Below, in pieces: positions 42,945-54,820 of a DNA stretch of 64,000 nt (positions are counted from its first letter, which is position 1; each line of letters begins with the position of its first letter). A model generated the notes under the pieces. That model was not told where the DNA came from, did not search any database, and saw only the letters and a list, made by a program, of their open reading frames with translations. Origin of the DNA: Trifolium pratense. Taxonomy: Eukaryota; Streptophyta; Magnoliopsida; Fabales; Fabaceae. The position numbers and the translations under genes were made by a program. The stretch is taken from NCBI RefSeq assembly GCF_020283565.1, contig NC_060059.1:45528572-45592571 (forward strand), read 5' to 3'.

Positions 42945-44085
42945 AGAATTTTTTTTTTCTACCCCTACATTTATATCTTTACCCCAACATATTTTAAAAT
43001 ATTATCACTCTACCCTTATATTACAATGTGTTGGTATGTTAAAAGTGTGCTGATATATTAAAAGTGCATCAAAAATGTGTTGATATATTAAAATTGCATC
43101 AACAGTGTATTGGTATGTTAATTAAAATGTACTTGTATATATTAAAATGTGCTGATATTAATCAAAAGCCATAGCTATCTTCTCAACTCACCAAAATCTT
43201 CACAATCTCTCTCACTCCCTCACCACCCTCAAAACCTTGATCGAAAATCTAGAAAATTTCAAACTCACTGCAATTTAATGTTCTTCACACACAACTCTCC
43301 GGTTGAAACCACCAGCAAAAACTCAGTAAGAAGGTTTTCTAACAAAACCACTTCTCCTTTTTCTTTATCTCATACTGACAAAAAGGTTTCTTTGGAATCA
43401 AAATCAATTAACAGTACTAGTTACAAGGTTATTAAGAAAAAGAAGCAGAATGAAAGTGAAACTAAAAATGTTGTGGAGAAGAAGAATAATAAGAAGAAGA
43501 TTATGGACACCCCACAAGTTAAATTGTAGTATTCTTTGGATATGTGTTCTAAAAGAGGTGATTTAAAAGGAGCTTTATCCTTATATGATTCATCAATTTC
43601 TAAAGATGTCAAATTGGCACAACGCCATTAACAAACAAATTGAAGATTCAAAAACTTAGGTTGAGATCTAATTAAAGTTTGTGAGATATTGTTACCTACC
43701 AATAACAATTGGAAGGGGTCATTGCAGGATTAATTTGTGAGATAATGCTCTTTTTTTTTTAAGAAATTTGTGAGATAATGCTTGATGATGAATGACTGTG
43801 TTCTGATGGATTTTCAAGATTTTGTAGTTTAGCCACGGTTTAACCATGACTAATCTTCAGGAATTGTTTTTTAGAGTTTTCCGGTTCCTAATTCATATCG
43901 GCTTCAAATTGTAACATTCCAAAAATCTTTTAAGTGTTCCGGTTTGATTTTTTAAATACCAAAAAAAATTACAGATTGGAAAAAAAAAATTGTAGGAGTA
44001 AAGTCAAATGATAAAAGGGTAAAGTTGGAAAAAAAATTGTTTGTAGGAGTAAAGGTATAAATGTTGGGGTAGGAAAAAAAAATTC
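42945..44085 (+). mobile_element. TIR transposon carrying a captured gene fragment (Pack-MULE-like)
   Basis: Inverted ends GAATTTTTTTTTCTACCCCT (left) and the inverse of AGGAAAAAAAAATTC (right), each followed inward by ACATTTATA and TTTACCCC or TTTACTCC words. Flanked by the 8-bp repeat CAAAAATC (42937-42944, 44086-44093). No transposase. The interior holds a PRORP-like exon (43278-43628). The class is uncertain: 8 bp fits hAT, while the structure fits Pack-MULE. Confidence 0.65.
43278..43628 (+). pseudogene. Captured 5' exon resembling PRORP (protein-only RNase P)
   Basis: From ATG at 43278 the frame reads a Ser/Lys-rich leader (MFFTHNSPVETTSKN..., with RRFSNKTTSPF and KKKKQNESETK) to a TAG at 43527-43529. 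It then continues in the same frame with YSLDMCSKRGDLKGALSLYD and DVKLAQRH, ending at 43628 just before a TAA. The LDMCSKxGDxxxALxLYD pattern is the first PPR repeat of plant PRORP proteins, which cut 5' leaders from tRNA precursors in organelles and nucleus. Only the leader and first repeat are present and the nuclease domain is absent. Located inside the TIR element 42945-44085. Confidence 0.65.
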
Positions 44086-44181
44086 CAAAAATCGTATTAA
44101 CTACAACCTATTTTCATGTGTAGTTTTCTTTATTATAATATTTGGTTTATATGTTAGTGTAGTGAGAATTTATTCTTGTTT

Positions 44182-45334
44182 ATTGTTTATATTTGGATTA
44201 TTGCGACACCTCTCATTGGGTCGGTTGATGTGGATAAATTGGTTTGGGAGGAGGAACGAAATGGTTGTTATTCTGTCAAATCCGGGTACAAACTTGCTAT
44301 GAAGTGTATTTTTCGTAATGATAAATACCACGTGGAAGGTAATTGGAAAGAAATATGGAAAGCGCATGCTCCGCATAAAGCGCGTCATCTTTTGTGGCGA
44401 TTATGTAGGGGATGTATTCCAACGAGGCGTCGGTTATTAGAACGTTATGTTGATTGTGATGTTCATTGTTCATTATGTGAAGATGAGATAGAAGATGATG
44501 TACACGCTTTTTTCACCTGCGTTTCTACTCAATCCAGTTGGCAAGCAGCTGGACTGTCATCTGTTTTGGGTTCTGCAGCTTGTCAGCAAGGCAGTGCGGC
44601 AGATAGAGTGTTTGCCTTGTGTCGGAATGAGGATTACGCTACTATAGGTAGAGTGGCTACGCTGTTATGGAGTATATGGCATAACCGGAATGATAAAATT
44701 TGGAATGATAATGTTAAAAGTCCAAACCAAATTGGTCGGGCGGCGTTTGATCATTGGAACGAGTGGTTTGCAGTCCATAAGTTGCGAGGTAACGATAATC
44801 ATGATGCTCCGCTTGCCAGCACCAATCGGTTGGAAAGGCCTCGTATAGGATGGTTAAAGTGCAATGTAGATGCAACATTTTTTGTCGGTGCAGGTAGGAC
44901 CGCGATGGGTGCTTGTTTTCGTAATAATTCTGGTGAGTTTATGGCTGGAATTACGCAGTGGCAGCAACTGACTTTATCAACAGAGGAGGGTGAAGCATGG
45001 GCATTATTGCAAGCTATGAATGAAGCCAAGAGTAGAGGTTTTGAAAGCGTCCAATTTGAAAGTGACTCTCAAGTGTTGGTTGATGCTATTCGTACCAAAC
45101 GGCGAGGCAACTCAGAATTTCTTTCAATCGTTAATGAAATTATTCTTGTTATGTTATCATGTGTGAACTTTGAAGTTAAGTTTATTAGGAGACAAGTGAA
45201 TTCGGTTGCTCACACGTTAGCTAGGGCGGCCAATTCTTGGACTAGTTTCCATAGATTTGAGATGATTCCTTCATGTATTGAACTTTTGATAAGTAATGGA
45301 ATGCAGTAAGTTTGTTTGGTTCAAAAAAAAAAAA
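44182..45334 (+). pseudogene. 5'-truncated L1-type LINE: zinc-binding and RNase H domains
   Basis: Open from about 44176 to 45309. The first half is the zf-RVT region of plant non-LTR elements (DKLVWEEERNGCYSVKSGYK, WKAHAPHKARHLLWRLCRGC, CSLCEDEIEDDVHAFFTC). The second half is an RNase H (WLKCNVDATF, EEGEAWALLQAMNEAK, FESDSQVLVDAI, NSVAHTLARAA). A poly(A) run follows at 45320-45333. The endonuclease and reverse transcriptase are missing, as expected of an insertion that stopped early in target-primed reverse transcription. The 3' part is uninterrupted, so it is fairly young. The 5' junction interrupts copy 2 of the tandem host segment. Confidence 0.85.
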
Positions 45335-46055
45335 ACCAAATTTACCGAAAATGATAAAAAGATTTAAAAAACATACCTTTGTCAATTTTTTTATTTTTTA
45401 AAAATATAGTAAAAACAAATTAAAGATTTAGAAAGTTCTTTTAAGAATTTTATTTGGTTTTAAATTATTCATTTCATTTTTGTAAAAAAATAAATAAAAT
45501 CATTTCATTGATTAATTCGGTTTTAATTTAATACACAATCAATTGAACAATCATTAGTTGATTCGGTGGTGATTAACGTTGAACTTGGTAGGGATTACCA
45601 TTGTTCGATTTACCGCAATTGCGATCGAAAAGAGCTAAAACCACTTGATATCAAAATTGACCTTCAAACCAGATTAGACTGACAATGAAAGCAAAAAAAA
45701 AAAAAATCACAGTCCGTTGTCTAACTCAACTTTACAATTCAGATTCTACTAATTTTCGTTATCTATCAAATAAACTTAACAACTCTTTTAACAAAATTAT
45801 TTCTCATTTAAAACTTTCATCTGACATCATTGCAATCCATGATGGAAATTACATTGGAAGTAATAAAGGTAAAATTTAGAAGCAGGGAACATATATCCCC
45901 TCCCTTGAGTTAAATGTGAAAATCAAATATCTAGAAGCCAAGACTTCTAAGAGGAGGGTAAGTGTTAAAGATCATTAACTCCAACAAATAAGCAATTCAT
46001 TTAAATATCCCAATGAAGACATCTCTTCTCTTGTATTGGCTCAATGCTAGAAAAT
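45335..46055. other. AT-rich spacer and 3' flank of the sugar kinase gene
   Basis: No gene or element recognised; the part next to 46056 must contain the kinase 3' untranslated region. Confidence 0.4.
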
Positions 46056-49000
46056 CTACCGAATAAATGATGCAAAGCGTGCACCGTATGGAAGACCACT
46101 TCGAGCTCCTAGATCTCTGCACTTGGCACCTGCCTGAAATCCGCATTAAAATACATAAGTTTCCTGGTGTACCTAACTCATATCTCCAATAGGTTCAAAC
46201 TAGAGAACAAGGCATGTCAATGCTACACACACATGCGTGATACAACCACTAGGGTTGAGATGATATTGAAGGGATTGGAGGTTAGAGGTTCAAATTTTAT
46301 CGGCATCATTATACACTAACATATGGCAGTGTAGACTATATAGCTGAGGGTAGAAGAATATAATGACCATTAACATACCACATTAGCAGCAAAGGGTAGC
46401 ATTTTCTCGGGTGAGAACTTCGAACAAATAGCTGAAAACAAATCAAGTACAGAGCATATTTCTTATGTGATCATTGAGTTTAATACATTATATTTGACAC
46501 AAATATCTCTGAAAGACACATAAGAGAAAAATAGAACAAAGTTGTTGCATTACCATAGATCACAGCTCCAATAAATGCATCCCCAGCACCAGTGGTATCA
46601 ATCAGCTCTGATGGTGGAATGCTCTCAGCTGTACCGATGTATAGTTTCCCGGTAACCGTTCCTATTCCTTCTGCCTTTAATTTTGCCACTGACTGGATGG
46701 ATAGGAAAAAATGATGACTAAAATGTTGGTCAAGAACATGTGATATTTTGTTGGAGTTACAAACTACAATCGCTGTTTCTATAACTTCAGGGATCCAAGT
46801 CATTGAGTACTCATGTTACTATGAATGCCTAGAAACTTTTATCTCTCAGTAACACACTCAAAATTATCAGCTTAATGAGCTTACATAATTGATATTTTGA
46901 CTCGGAAAAAATATAAATAACATCTAGAAGGGATCAGGTCAAACGTATTTGTAAAAAAAAAAAAAAAAAAAAAGTCGAACGTTGTAGTTTGAACTAGTAG
47001 TATATTAAAACATAGAGAAGGACAGGGAATGCTAAATGCTAGTTATTCAAAATTTCCTTATATGTATGTAATGGTCTGCTTGTAGACCAAAAAATGGCCT
47101 TATCTGTTCAAAGATATCATATTGTCGTCCATATCAAGATTGGCATATAAATGGAGGACTATTAAATGTGGACACCTTTTCTGCAAATGTTTGCTGGCTG
47201 GCTTCACTAGGATGTCTTTCTAGTTCATACTATTGCTAGATAACATATCCAGTATATATTAACAAAGGAACATCATTGTGTTCATTTAGTTTTGTTTTCA
47301 GCACCATTTGGAAATAAATAATGAATATATTATGTTATTATTGGAACATAATTAAACAAAGCCCAGCTGATGCCAGAGGGTTTGGTCAAAGAACACACTA
47401 ATAGTTGCATGAAGAATTATATAGTATTTTCTGTTTCAAATTTGCATGATGTTCACCTCAACGATAGGAAATTGGCACAAATGGAATATAGCTGGTAAGA
47501 GACAGCAATGGATTATTCTAAGAATACATTTCCAGAAACCCTTACAAAATAGATTATGCTTAAGAGTTTTACTTTTACTAAAAATTGGGTGTTTGAAATA
47601 GCCCAACAATGTCAGTTGATTTAATTACCCTACCCCGCTTAGTGGAATAAAGCTGTGTGTTAGACTTCACTTCAGTTATTATACCACAATAGAGAAAAAA
47701 AGAGTTCTGAGTTTCATTTGCATTACCGATGATATGCAGGTTGGAATGGATGCACTCTTATCCTTTCTTAACTCCAATGATTTCAATAAGTTGTCTACAT
47801 CCACATCTTCGACGGAAGGACTTGCTGCCAGAAAAGGTAAAATGATTCAAACCTGTTTACATTAAAAGCAGATGCAACATACATTGATTATACATGCTAC
47901 CATTTTGATGTACCATTAACACTTCTCTCGAGCATTAGACAACCATCTTTTCCTAAAGTTACAGTCACAAATTTTACGTTGGGTAACCTTAAAAGGATAG
48001 AAACAAGTGCTTGTGGAACAGTTGATGCCTCTGTCCATGCCTGTCAGAAAATAAAGATCATGATGCATGGTATTTATAATGCTCAAAAGGAACTCAACAC
48101 CACAGAGCAGAGTAAAAATAAACTCAGTAAAATAAACGGACAAATATTTATTAAACATAAAAAAGTTATACCAGAAAAGATAAATGAATGTATCATTCGT
48201 ATCAGAACATCAATATTTCTTTCCCACCACAAAAAGAATATAGCTTATATAGATAATTGAAATAACATGTGTACAAACTTGTAATTTTGTGGCCACGAAA
48301 AAGTTTTAGTCATGTCTTTTCTTAAGATGCTAATACAGTTAAGACAGCACATATTTTACTCGGTAAATAGTACATTTACTGTATAGCTGTTAGAACAAAA
48401 AAGTAGACTGTTAAAACTTCAAAATTAAAATCAATTCAACATAAACAAGGTTTGTGAGAGAACCATAGTTTTATATATTTCTTACAGCAGCTTGATTGCA
48501 CTCACCTTTGGAAACTTTGCTGAGCATACAACATAATCAGCTAATTTCAGGAGATCATCCAACCCTTCCCTTGGTCTTTCTGCATCAATTAAGATGGGTA
48601 TATTCTTCCTAGCTGCCTGCACTGGAAAAATACAAGATTTTGTTTATTTCCCTCCCCGAAGCTCTCTTTTCCCATTCCCAACCTCCTTTACAAGCAAAAG
48701 AAAGTAAAAGAAAAGGTGTAAAGAAAAACAGGTGCGTGTTTCAACAGTAAATTTAAGAAGGGAATGCAACTTTTTTGAAGTTTTAAAATAATAATTCATA
48801 AAACACCCTGTTTTTTTTGCATAATATGATCACCTGCTCACAACTTCTTTATCATTTAAGTCAGTACTATGAAGTATGAACTATCATTGGTATTCTTATA
48901 ATAACGGATTATTAGCATTAATCAATGTTGGCTTTACACTAAATACTGTACTTCATGTTTCTTTGATGAAATCCTGCATGCTTGATTTCTAAATATGACT

Positions 49001-51679
49001 GGCCCTTAGCCCCTTATAGTTAACATTAAAATTGAAAGTAAAATATATAGGTGATAACCTCATGGGCAACAACTAGAGCAGTTTCATACAACCTCCCATC
49101 AAAATATGCAATGCTTGCTCCATCCAATGCAGATACCAAACTTGACTCTGAAAGATCTTGGGGTATCATTGGAGGATATCCAGGGGTATGAATACATGTA
49201 CGAGTCTTCCTGAAAAATTACAGTTAGAACGAGTCAAAGGGAAACCTGGTGCTTTGAAGCCACAGCAGGATCCAAAGAAGGGTCAGACCAACTTTGAACA
49301 TATTGTAAGAGGTCTTGCCATGCATTAGCAAGGGGCAATTCCACAACTTGAACCAGTAACCTCTTAATTATATGATAACAACTCTAACTGCCATGCTAAC
49401 TTGCTAAGGCTCCCTTCACTTAGAATTATTTAATTTACAATTAAATTGTTCAACAATTTCATTGCCAGAAAATGCTTGAAGATCTAAATATACAAATATG
49501 AATAACTATTATAGCACATGATTTTTGTTTTATTCTTTTTACTGATGAACAATTTATCCTTCAGTTTCCAAATATGATATACACAACAAAATGGAAACAA
49601 GGCAGATGACAGAAAATAGATTTGTGAGTATAACTACAATGCTTGCAGCTTCAGTTCATTTCAAGATTAAAAGACAACACTATCTAGTAATTTATCATCA
49701 AAACCATAGAACGTGACCAGATTCTCAGCTAGATCCACCTAACTACCCTCTCATCTCTTTAGAAATTTAGATCATGAATATACTAAGCGAAGAAGTAAAG
49801 ACTTTGTAACCGTATGTTGGAGAATGACCATTACGTTTCGTTGTCGACAATAATATATGTAAATGGTGAAGTTCCCTCTTCCGATACCTGCAAATAACGG
49901 GAGCATAACCACACCCAAAAAAATGTGTTAATAAAATAGTCTGCGGCCAATGGCCGTCCAGAACCCCACATATTGATTTTAATTTTCGATAGAATAGATC
50001 TTATTCATATAATACCGTAATTAATTATATTTCCATTTATATGGTCATATTTAATTGATAAGCTTAAGGAAATTATACTCTCAAGTCTCAAGTAGTAAGT
50101 GGGCAGTGTAAATAGAATATTGAGAGTGTATGAACATATAGAGAAAATACAAACATAAGAGTTGGAAAAATAACAGATCATGCATCATGCACTTTCATCA
50201 CATGGTTATAATATTGCTTGTAACCTAGGAAGCACCGACACCTCTATGATTAGACGTGTCGCGGTGTCCGACACGTGTCGGTGTCCGACACTCGTATGAC
50301 ACTCGTCCGACACGTGTCGGATAGCTCATATCGGTGTCGGAAAAAATTCAATTTTTTCTTTAGTTTGACACTCCTTTGATCGGTGTCCGACACCTGTAAG
50401 ACACTCGGATGACACGTGTCAGACAAGTGTCCCAAAAAATAATTATTTTTTCTTTGCTTATACTCTCTTTAGGCACATATTAAACATATCTACAAGAGTT
50501 AAAGATGTGTAGAAACAACAATATTGATCAATGTGGGATTGAAGACATTACATTTTGATTACGATATTTTTAGTTTTTTCGATCGTAGATGGATAAATAA
50601 AGGTAAAATACTATCATATTTTGTTTTAAATTTTTTTTAAAATATAACTTCCTCAAATTAGATTTACATGTATATATTTTGATTATCAATTTATATGTTT
50701 TATAAATATGTAGCGGTGTCGGTGTCCTATATTTTTTACATTAGCGGTGTCGTGGTGTCCGTGTCCGTGTCGTGTCGCGGTGTCCGTGTCGGAGTCCGTG
50801 CTTCATAGCTTGTAACCAATATGCATTGGCAACAAATTCAAATCTTACCATACATACCAAAAAGTACTAATTCAAATTCCAAGATTCACGAAGATGACAA
50901 ATACAATTGAAGACAAAAAAGTCTTGAAAATTACCACAAGAAAGGATGTATCTACACCATCAGCCCGTAACTCATCTAATATACCCCTGCCTTGGCTGTC
51001 ATCTGCAATCTAATGAGCACCAAACATAATGCTTTCAGTATCAGTCTAAGGGTCTGCTTGGATTGACTTTATTTGAATTTATCTAGTGGCATAAACATTT
51101 GTGAGCCTGTTTGGAAGAACTCATGAAAACAATTTATGACAACTTATTTACCCTTAAGGTGGATAAGTGGAGTGTCCAGGGTTCGAACCCCGACCCCTGC
51201 ATATAAAATGTGATGTCCCTTACCAACTGAGCTAAGCTCATGGGAGGGGACTCATAAACTCTTTTATGATAGCTTATGAAAACAACCAATATAAAAAAAG
51301 TCTGACTGTATTTTATCTTTTATTATAAAAATGGTTATAGATAAACACTTATATGTTAAAATGCTTATTCTATAAGTGCTTAATTACGCTGTTTAAAGAA
51401 GGCTGCTCCGAGCAATCCTGAAATTGTTTTTATCAGCACATAAGTTCAAATAAGTCAATCGAAAAATAGAGAAATAAATAACCTTAGAAATGATCCTTGT
51501 GTTTAGACCTAAGCGAGCAAGGCAAGTTAAAGCATTGCCTGCATTGCCACCGCCTTGAACCTGAAAATTACAATTTACAATGCATAAAATCACCGTTTAA
51601 TATTAAAAAAGAAAAAACATAAAAGGTTAATGTTTGCCTCACATCCAAATATTATTACTAATTTTTTTTTTAAAAATAA

Positions 51680-51726
<47 letters not shown>

Positions 51727-52199
51727 CAACATTAAAGGTGAAAGAAGAAGAAAAGAAGAAGAAGAATAATTAACCTAACCTTCAAGGTGGTAGTTCTGAT
51801 TTTGTCATCTGGTTTAGGGTAAGCAGCAACAGTGGCCAAGAAATCAACGGACAGCGATCCACAACCGACCTGCATAGGCACGTGTCAAGACAAAAGAAAC
51901 CCTTAAAATTTGGCGGAATACAACAAAGAAAGAAAGAAACGCACAACGGTGGCGTTTTGAGGAATGGAGGAGCACATTTTGAGCATAAAATTTCTGCTAC
52001 GATGTTTCTTCCGTGTTGCCTGAAATTAAACATACAATTAAAACTACACGATTTTTTTGTTCCTTAATAAAGAGTGAAAGAAAAAGAATGCGTAACTAAC
52101 TATTATGATTACATTGTATAATTTGAGAGGTTGAACGCTGAAGATGAAAGGTGAAGTATTAGAACAAGAAGAAGAAAGAGTGGTGCAGAGGTTCGTCAT
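46056..52199 (-). CDS. pfkB-family (ribokinase-like) sugar kinase, 13 exons, 407 aa
   Basis: Exons (minus strand, all with GT-AG borders): 52199-52113, 52019-51945, 51869-51780, 51560-51483, 51009-50935, 49887-49835, 49209-49059, 48616-48506, 48040-47901, 47820-47727, 46692-46554, 46431-46379, 46133-46056. They sum to 1224 bp without a stop before TAG. The first 40 or so residues are Ser/Thr-rich and acid-free, like a plastid transit peptide. The family's first signature is GGGNAGNALTCLARLG (about residues 87-102); the second is DTTGAGDAFIGAV (350-362) with the catalytic Asp at 356. Other landmarks are CGSLSVDFLATV, YFDGRLYETA and DAERPREGLDDLL. It resembles plant pfkB kinases of the At4g28706/At5g43910 type; the substrate is not known. 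It would phosphorylate a sugar or nucleoside with ATP. Exon 10's acceptor (GCAAG|TCC at 47820) was chosen to keep frame. Introns hold a MULE and a SINE. Confidence 0.9.
50226..50807. mobile_element. MULE-like element in intron 5 of the sugar kinase gene
   Basis: Ends TAGGAAGCACCGACACC and the inverse of GGAGTCCGTGCTTCATA match at 13 or more of 17 positions. The exact 10-bp repeat GCTTGTAACC flanks it (50216-50225, 50808-50817). Subterminal regions are dense in GTGTCGGTGTCC-type words. Non-coding. Confidence 0.75.
51153..51250 (-). mobile_element. tRNA-derived SINE in intron 4 of the sugar kinase gene
   Basis: On the minus strand GAGCTTAGCTCAGTTGGTAA carries a good A-box (TAGCTCAGTTGG), and GGGTTCGAACCC is a perfect B-box about 48 bases later. 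The combination and the CCACTTATCCACCTTAA tail match a SINE common in legume genomes. Not a functional tRNA: no acceptor stem. Confidence 0.75.
51674..51724. repeat. (ATA)n microsatellite in intron 3 of the sugar kinase gene
   Basis: About 16 AAT/ATA units, 55 bp from the exon 3 donor. Confidence 0.9.
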
Positions 52200-53105
52200 T
52201 GAAAGAGCTGCCGCGAGCGATTGGGTTCAACGGATGAATGAATTGCGATTGGTCACAAGTTTGGATCAACTTTTACTCATTTTCTTCCACGGGGCGTTCT
52301 TTTAATACCTTCAACTTCACTTTCAATCCTCTCCTCCACTTTCAATAATTTCTGTCACTTCAAGGCTAAAAGTGTCTTTTTGTAATTCCAATAAGCTAGC
52401 TTATACAGTAGTTTATTGGACTAGCTTATAAGCTTGTTTGAAAAAAATAAAAATGTTTGGTAAAAAACCTTTTTCACGAGCTTATAGTTTTTTTGATATG
52501 CTATTTTAAGTGTTTGTTTGGCTTTTTCGGTCTTAGAAGCTATCTAAAAGCTAAAAGTGAAAATAAAAACTTTTAAGAAAGAGTTAAAAGTTGTTCGGTA
52601 ATTATTGTTTTTTAAAGCTTCAAAATTATTTTTAAGTTCAAAATTGTTTGGTAAAATATATTTTTAAAAACTTAAGTTTTTAGGACAATCAATCGTATAA
52701 ATAAATAAATATTTTAAAAATAAAAGATAACTTTGAATAAAAATTCATAAACTATCATATAAAAAAGAGTTCGAAAAATATTTTATCAAAGAGAAATTAT
52801 TTAAAGAGAGTTTACTAATATTAAAATACTTTAACAAATCATTCCCGATTAGAAAGATACTAACAATTTTTTTAAAAAAAATATAATAACAACTAATAAT
52901 ATTGCGATAAAAACAAACTTAAACAAAATAATAACAACTAATCTTTTCTTCTTCGATATATGCAATCAGTCCTCCTATATCATTAATTTTTTGTTTTAAA
53001 ACAATGTAATTTTTGATCTAATGATAAAAATCAATTTATACATGATGCAGTTTCACATATATATTATAAAATATTAGTTTAATAAAATAAAAGAAAATTA
53101 GTGTA
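52200..53105. other. Upstream region of the sugar kinase gene with MITE-derived pieces
   Basis: The first 150 bp must hold the kinase promoter and leader; no clear TATA box was identified. 52385-52520 carries AAGCTAGCTTATA and GAGCTTATAGTTTTT words, also seen near 56325 and 58040, which come from a dispersed MITE family. Confidence 0.4.
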
Positions 53106-53432
53106 TCTATATATATAATTCCTAAATAGTTCTCCTAACCCTAATCCACTTAGACCAATCAAATTGTTTCATTTAGCCACATCATTCGTTTAAATCCAAA
53201 TAAACCACTCTACAATGCCACATCATCCATTTATTATTTTATTATTTCATCTCTATACTTTTCATATTCTACATTTATAAACTTATGACTTTTTAATATA
53301 CACTCAATCTATATATATAAATCCTAGATAGTTGTGGAATTGTCTATCTAAACCCTAATCCACAAACCAATGAAAACTTTTCATTTAGCCATATCATCCA
53401 CTTACATTCATTAATGTGGGGTACTAATTGTA

Positions 53433-53468
<36 letters not shown>

Positions 53469-54236
53469 GGTTATTATTCATTTACATTTTTTTGTTCATT
53501 TTATTATTATTTTTTTTTATTGTTTTTTTTTCAAAAAGGTTAATGTTTTTGCTAATAATCTTTTGTCCAATCTTTGTAAATATAAGGAGTTGGTCGATTG
53601 TCAGGACTACTTTCTAATGTTAGTAAAAAAAATAGATAAAATAAAGTTTACTAATGGTTGTTATGTCCTGTATGATTTTTATCATATTCGATATTTGAGT
53701 ATGAGTTAAGTTGGTTTATTTTTGCTCCAATAAGTTTCAAATTAATATAAATGTCAAATTCAATAATACAGTAGTTTTTTTGTAAGAGATAATAAAGTAG
53801 TTTATCCAACTCAGAATCCTCCAATGAGATTTATAATATAAATAAAAACTTATGTTTCAACATCGATTGTTTTCCATGGTCAATTATATGTTGTCATTTC
53901 CATAGTTATTTTGAAGAATGAGTTAAAGATATTGCTAATCAATGTTAATGAAGAAGATACCAAAGTAACTTCAAATCTGATGTATAAATAAGTTTTTTAA
54001 ATGTATAAGCATCGATATATATAATTCCTAGATAGTTGTGCAACCACTAATCTAACCACAGTGTATGAGTATGACCATAAACCGTTTTCATAGTGACATG
54101 ACAATTTATGGGTTACCAACTTATTTTGGTAGATGCAATAGGATCCATTGTAATCTTTTCGAAATGTATAAACACATATTTAATATCTATCTTATATTTA
54201 CATCACTTTATTATATTTTTTTTTAAGGAACATCAC

Positions 54237-54269
<33 letters not shown>

Positions 54270-54396
54270 TTGTTTTTATTGATGTTATTATTATAATTTT
54301 CATAATACTTATTGTTTCAATTTATACGAATGATTTTTCAATATTATAATATAAAATACCGCATAACACCCGTGCATCGCACGGGTGTGGGACTAG
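53106..54396 (+). mobile_element. Helitron nest: three 5' ends and one 3' end
   Basis: Helitron-type 5' starts follow an A at 53106 (TCTATATATATAATTCCTAA), 53308 (TCTATATATATAAATCCTAG) and 54012 (TCGATATATATAATTCCTAG). One 3' end is visible: hairpin ACCCGTGCATCGCACGGGT (54369-54387), then CTAG at 54393-54396 and a T. The shortest unit is 385 bp (54012-54396). No helicase is coded. Short ATT repeats lie at 53430-53468 and 54239-54268. Confidence 0.65.
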
Positions 54397-54618
54397 TATT
54401 CATAGAAAAGAAGAAAAAAAAAACATGTATAGCATGCAAATAAAGTTGATAACATATTTTAAAAAAGACAATTGTGTGAATGTATCAATTTGTCTAGTTA
54501 AAAGAAAAAGTTTCGCTATGTACCAAAAAAAAAAATAATTTCGCTGACTTTAAGGACAATATGAGTTTATTGTTTGTGACAAACAAATATTGTTGCGTGC
54601 GTAATAATATATAAACAA

Positions 54619-54820
54619 CTAGAACTTTGACCCATGCGGTGCATGGGTCTAATTAACTGTAATATGTAACAATAAAAAATAAAATACAAAAATTCTAAGA
54701 GCATTTTCAATAAGAGTAGTATAGGAAATTTCATGGACTAATTATTCTATATTTGTTTATGTGCTTATTTTATATTTTATATATTTTTTAAATAATTTTG
54801 GAACTCCATCGTTTTGTTTA
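54619..54820 (-). mobile_element. Helitron 3' end (minus strand)
   Basis: On the minus strand the hairpin GACCCATGCACCGCATGGGTC (54649-54629) is followed nine bases on by CTAG (54622-54619) and a T. It is related to the decayed 3' end at 1566-1586. The body extends rightward into the duplicated segment; the 5' end is not identified. Confidence 0.55.

Larger units (their letters stand above)
41298..44185. repeat. Tandem duplication of a non-coding host segment, each copy split by a transposon
   Basis: Copy 1 is 41298-41405 plus 42620-42796; copy 2 is 42797-42944 plus 44094-44185. Shared landmarks in order: GCAAAACTTTAAAGTG, GTTAAGACCAATAAAG, TTTTAAACAAAA, GTATTAACT, TTTTATATGTTAGT and GAGAATTTATTCTTG. 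A MULE sits in copy 1, a TIR element in copy 2, and a LINE follows copy 2. Confidence 0.75.

Noticed and set aside
43421..43612. 63-codon minus-strand frame over the captured exon
   Set aside because: Antisense shadow of the PRORP-like sequence.
51153..51250. Candidate tRNA gene on the minus strand
   Set aside because: A and B boxes are good but spacing and lack of an acceptor stem show a SINE head.
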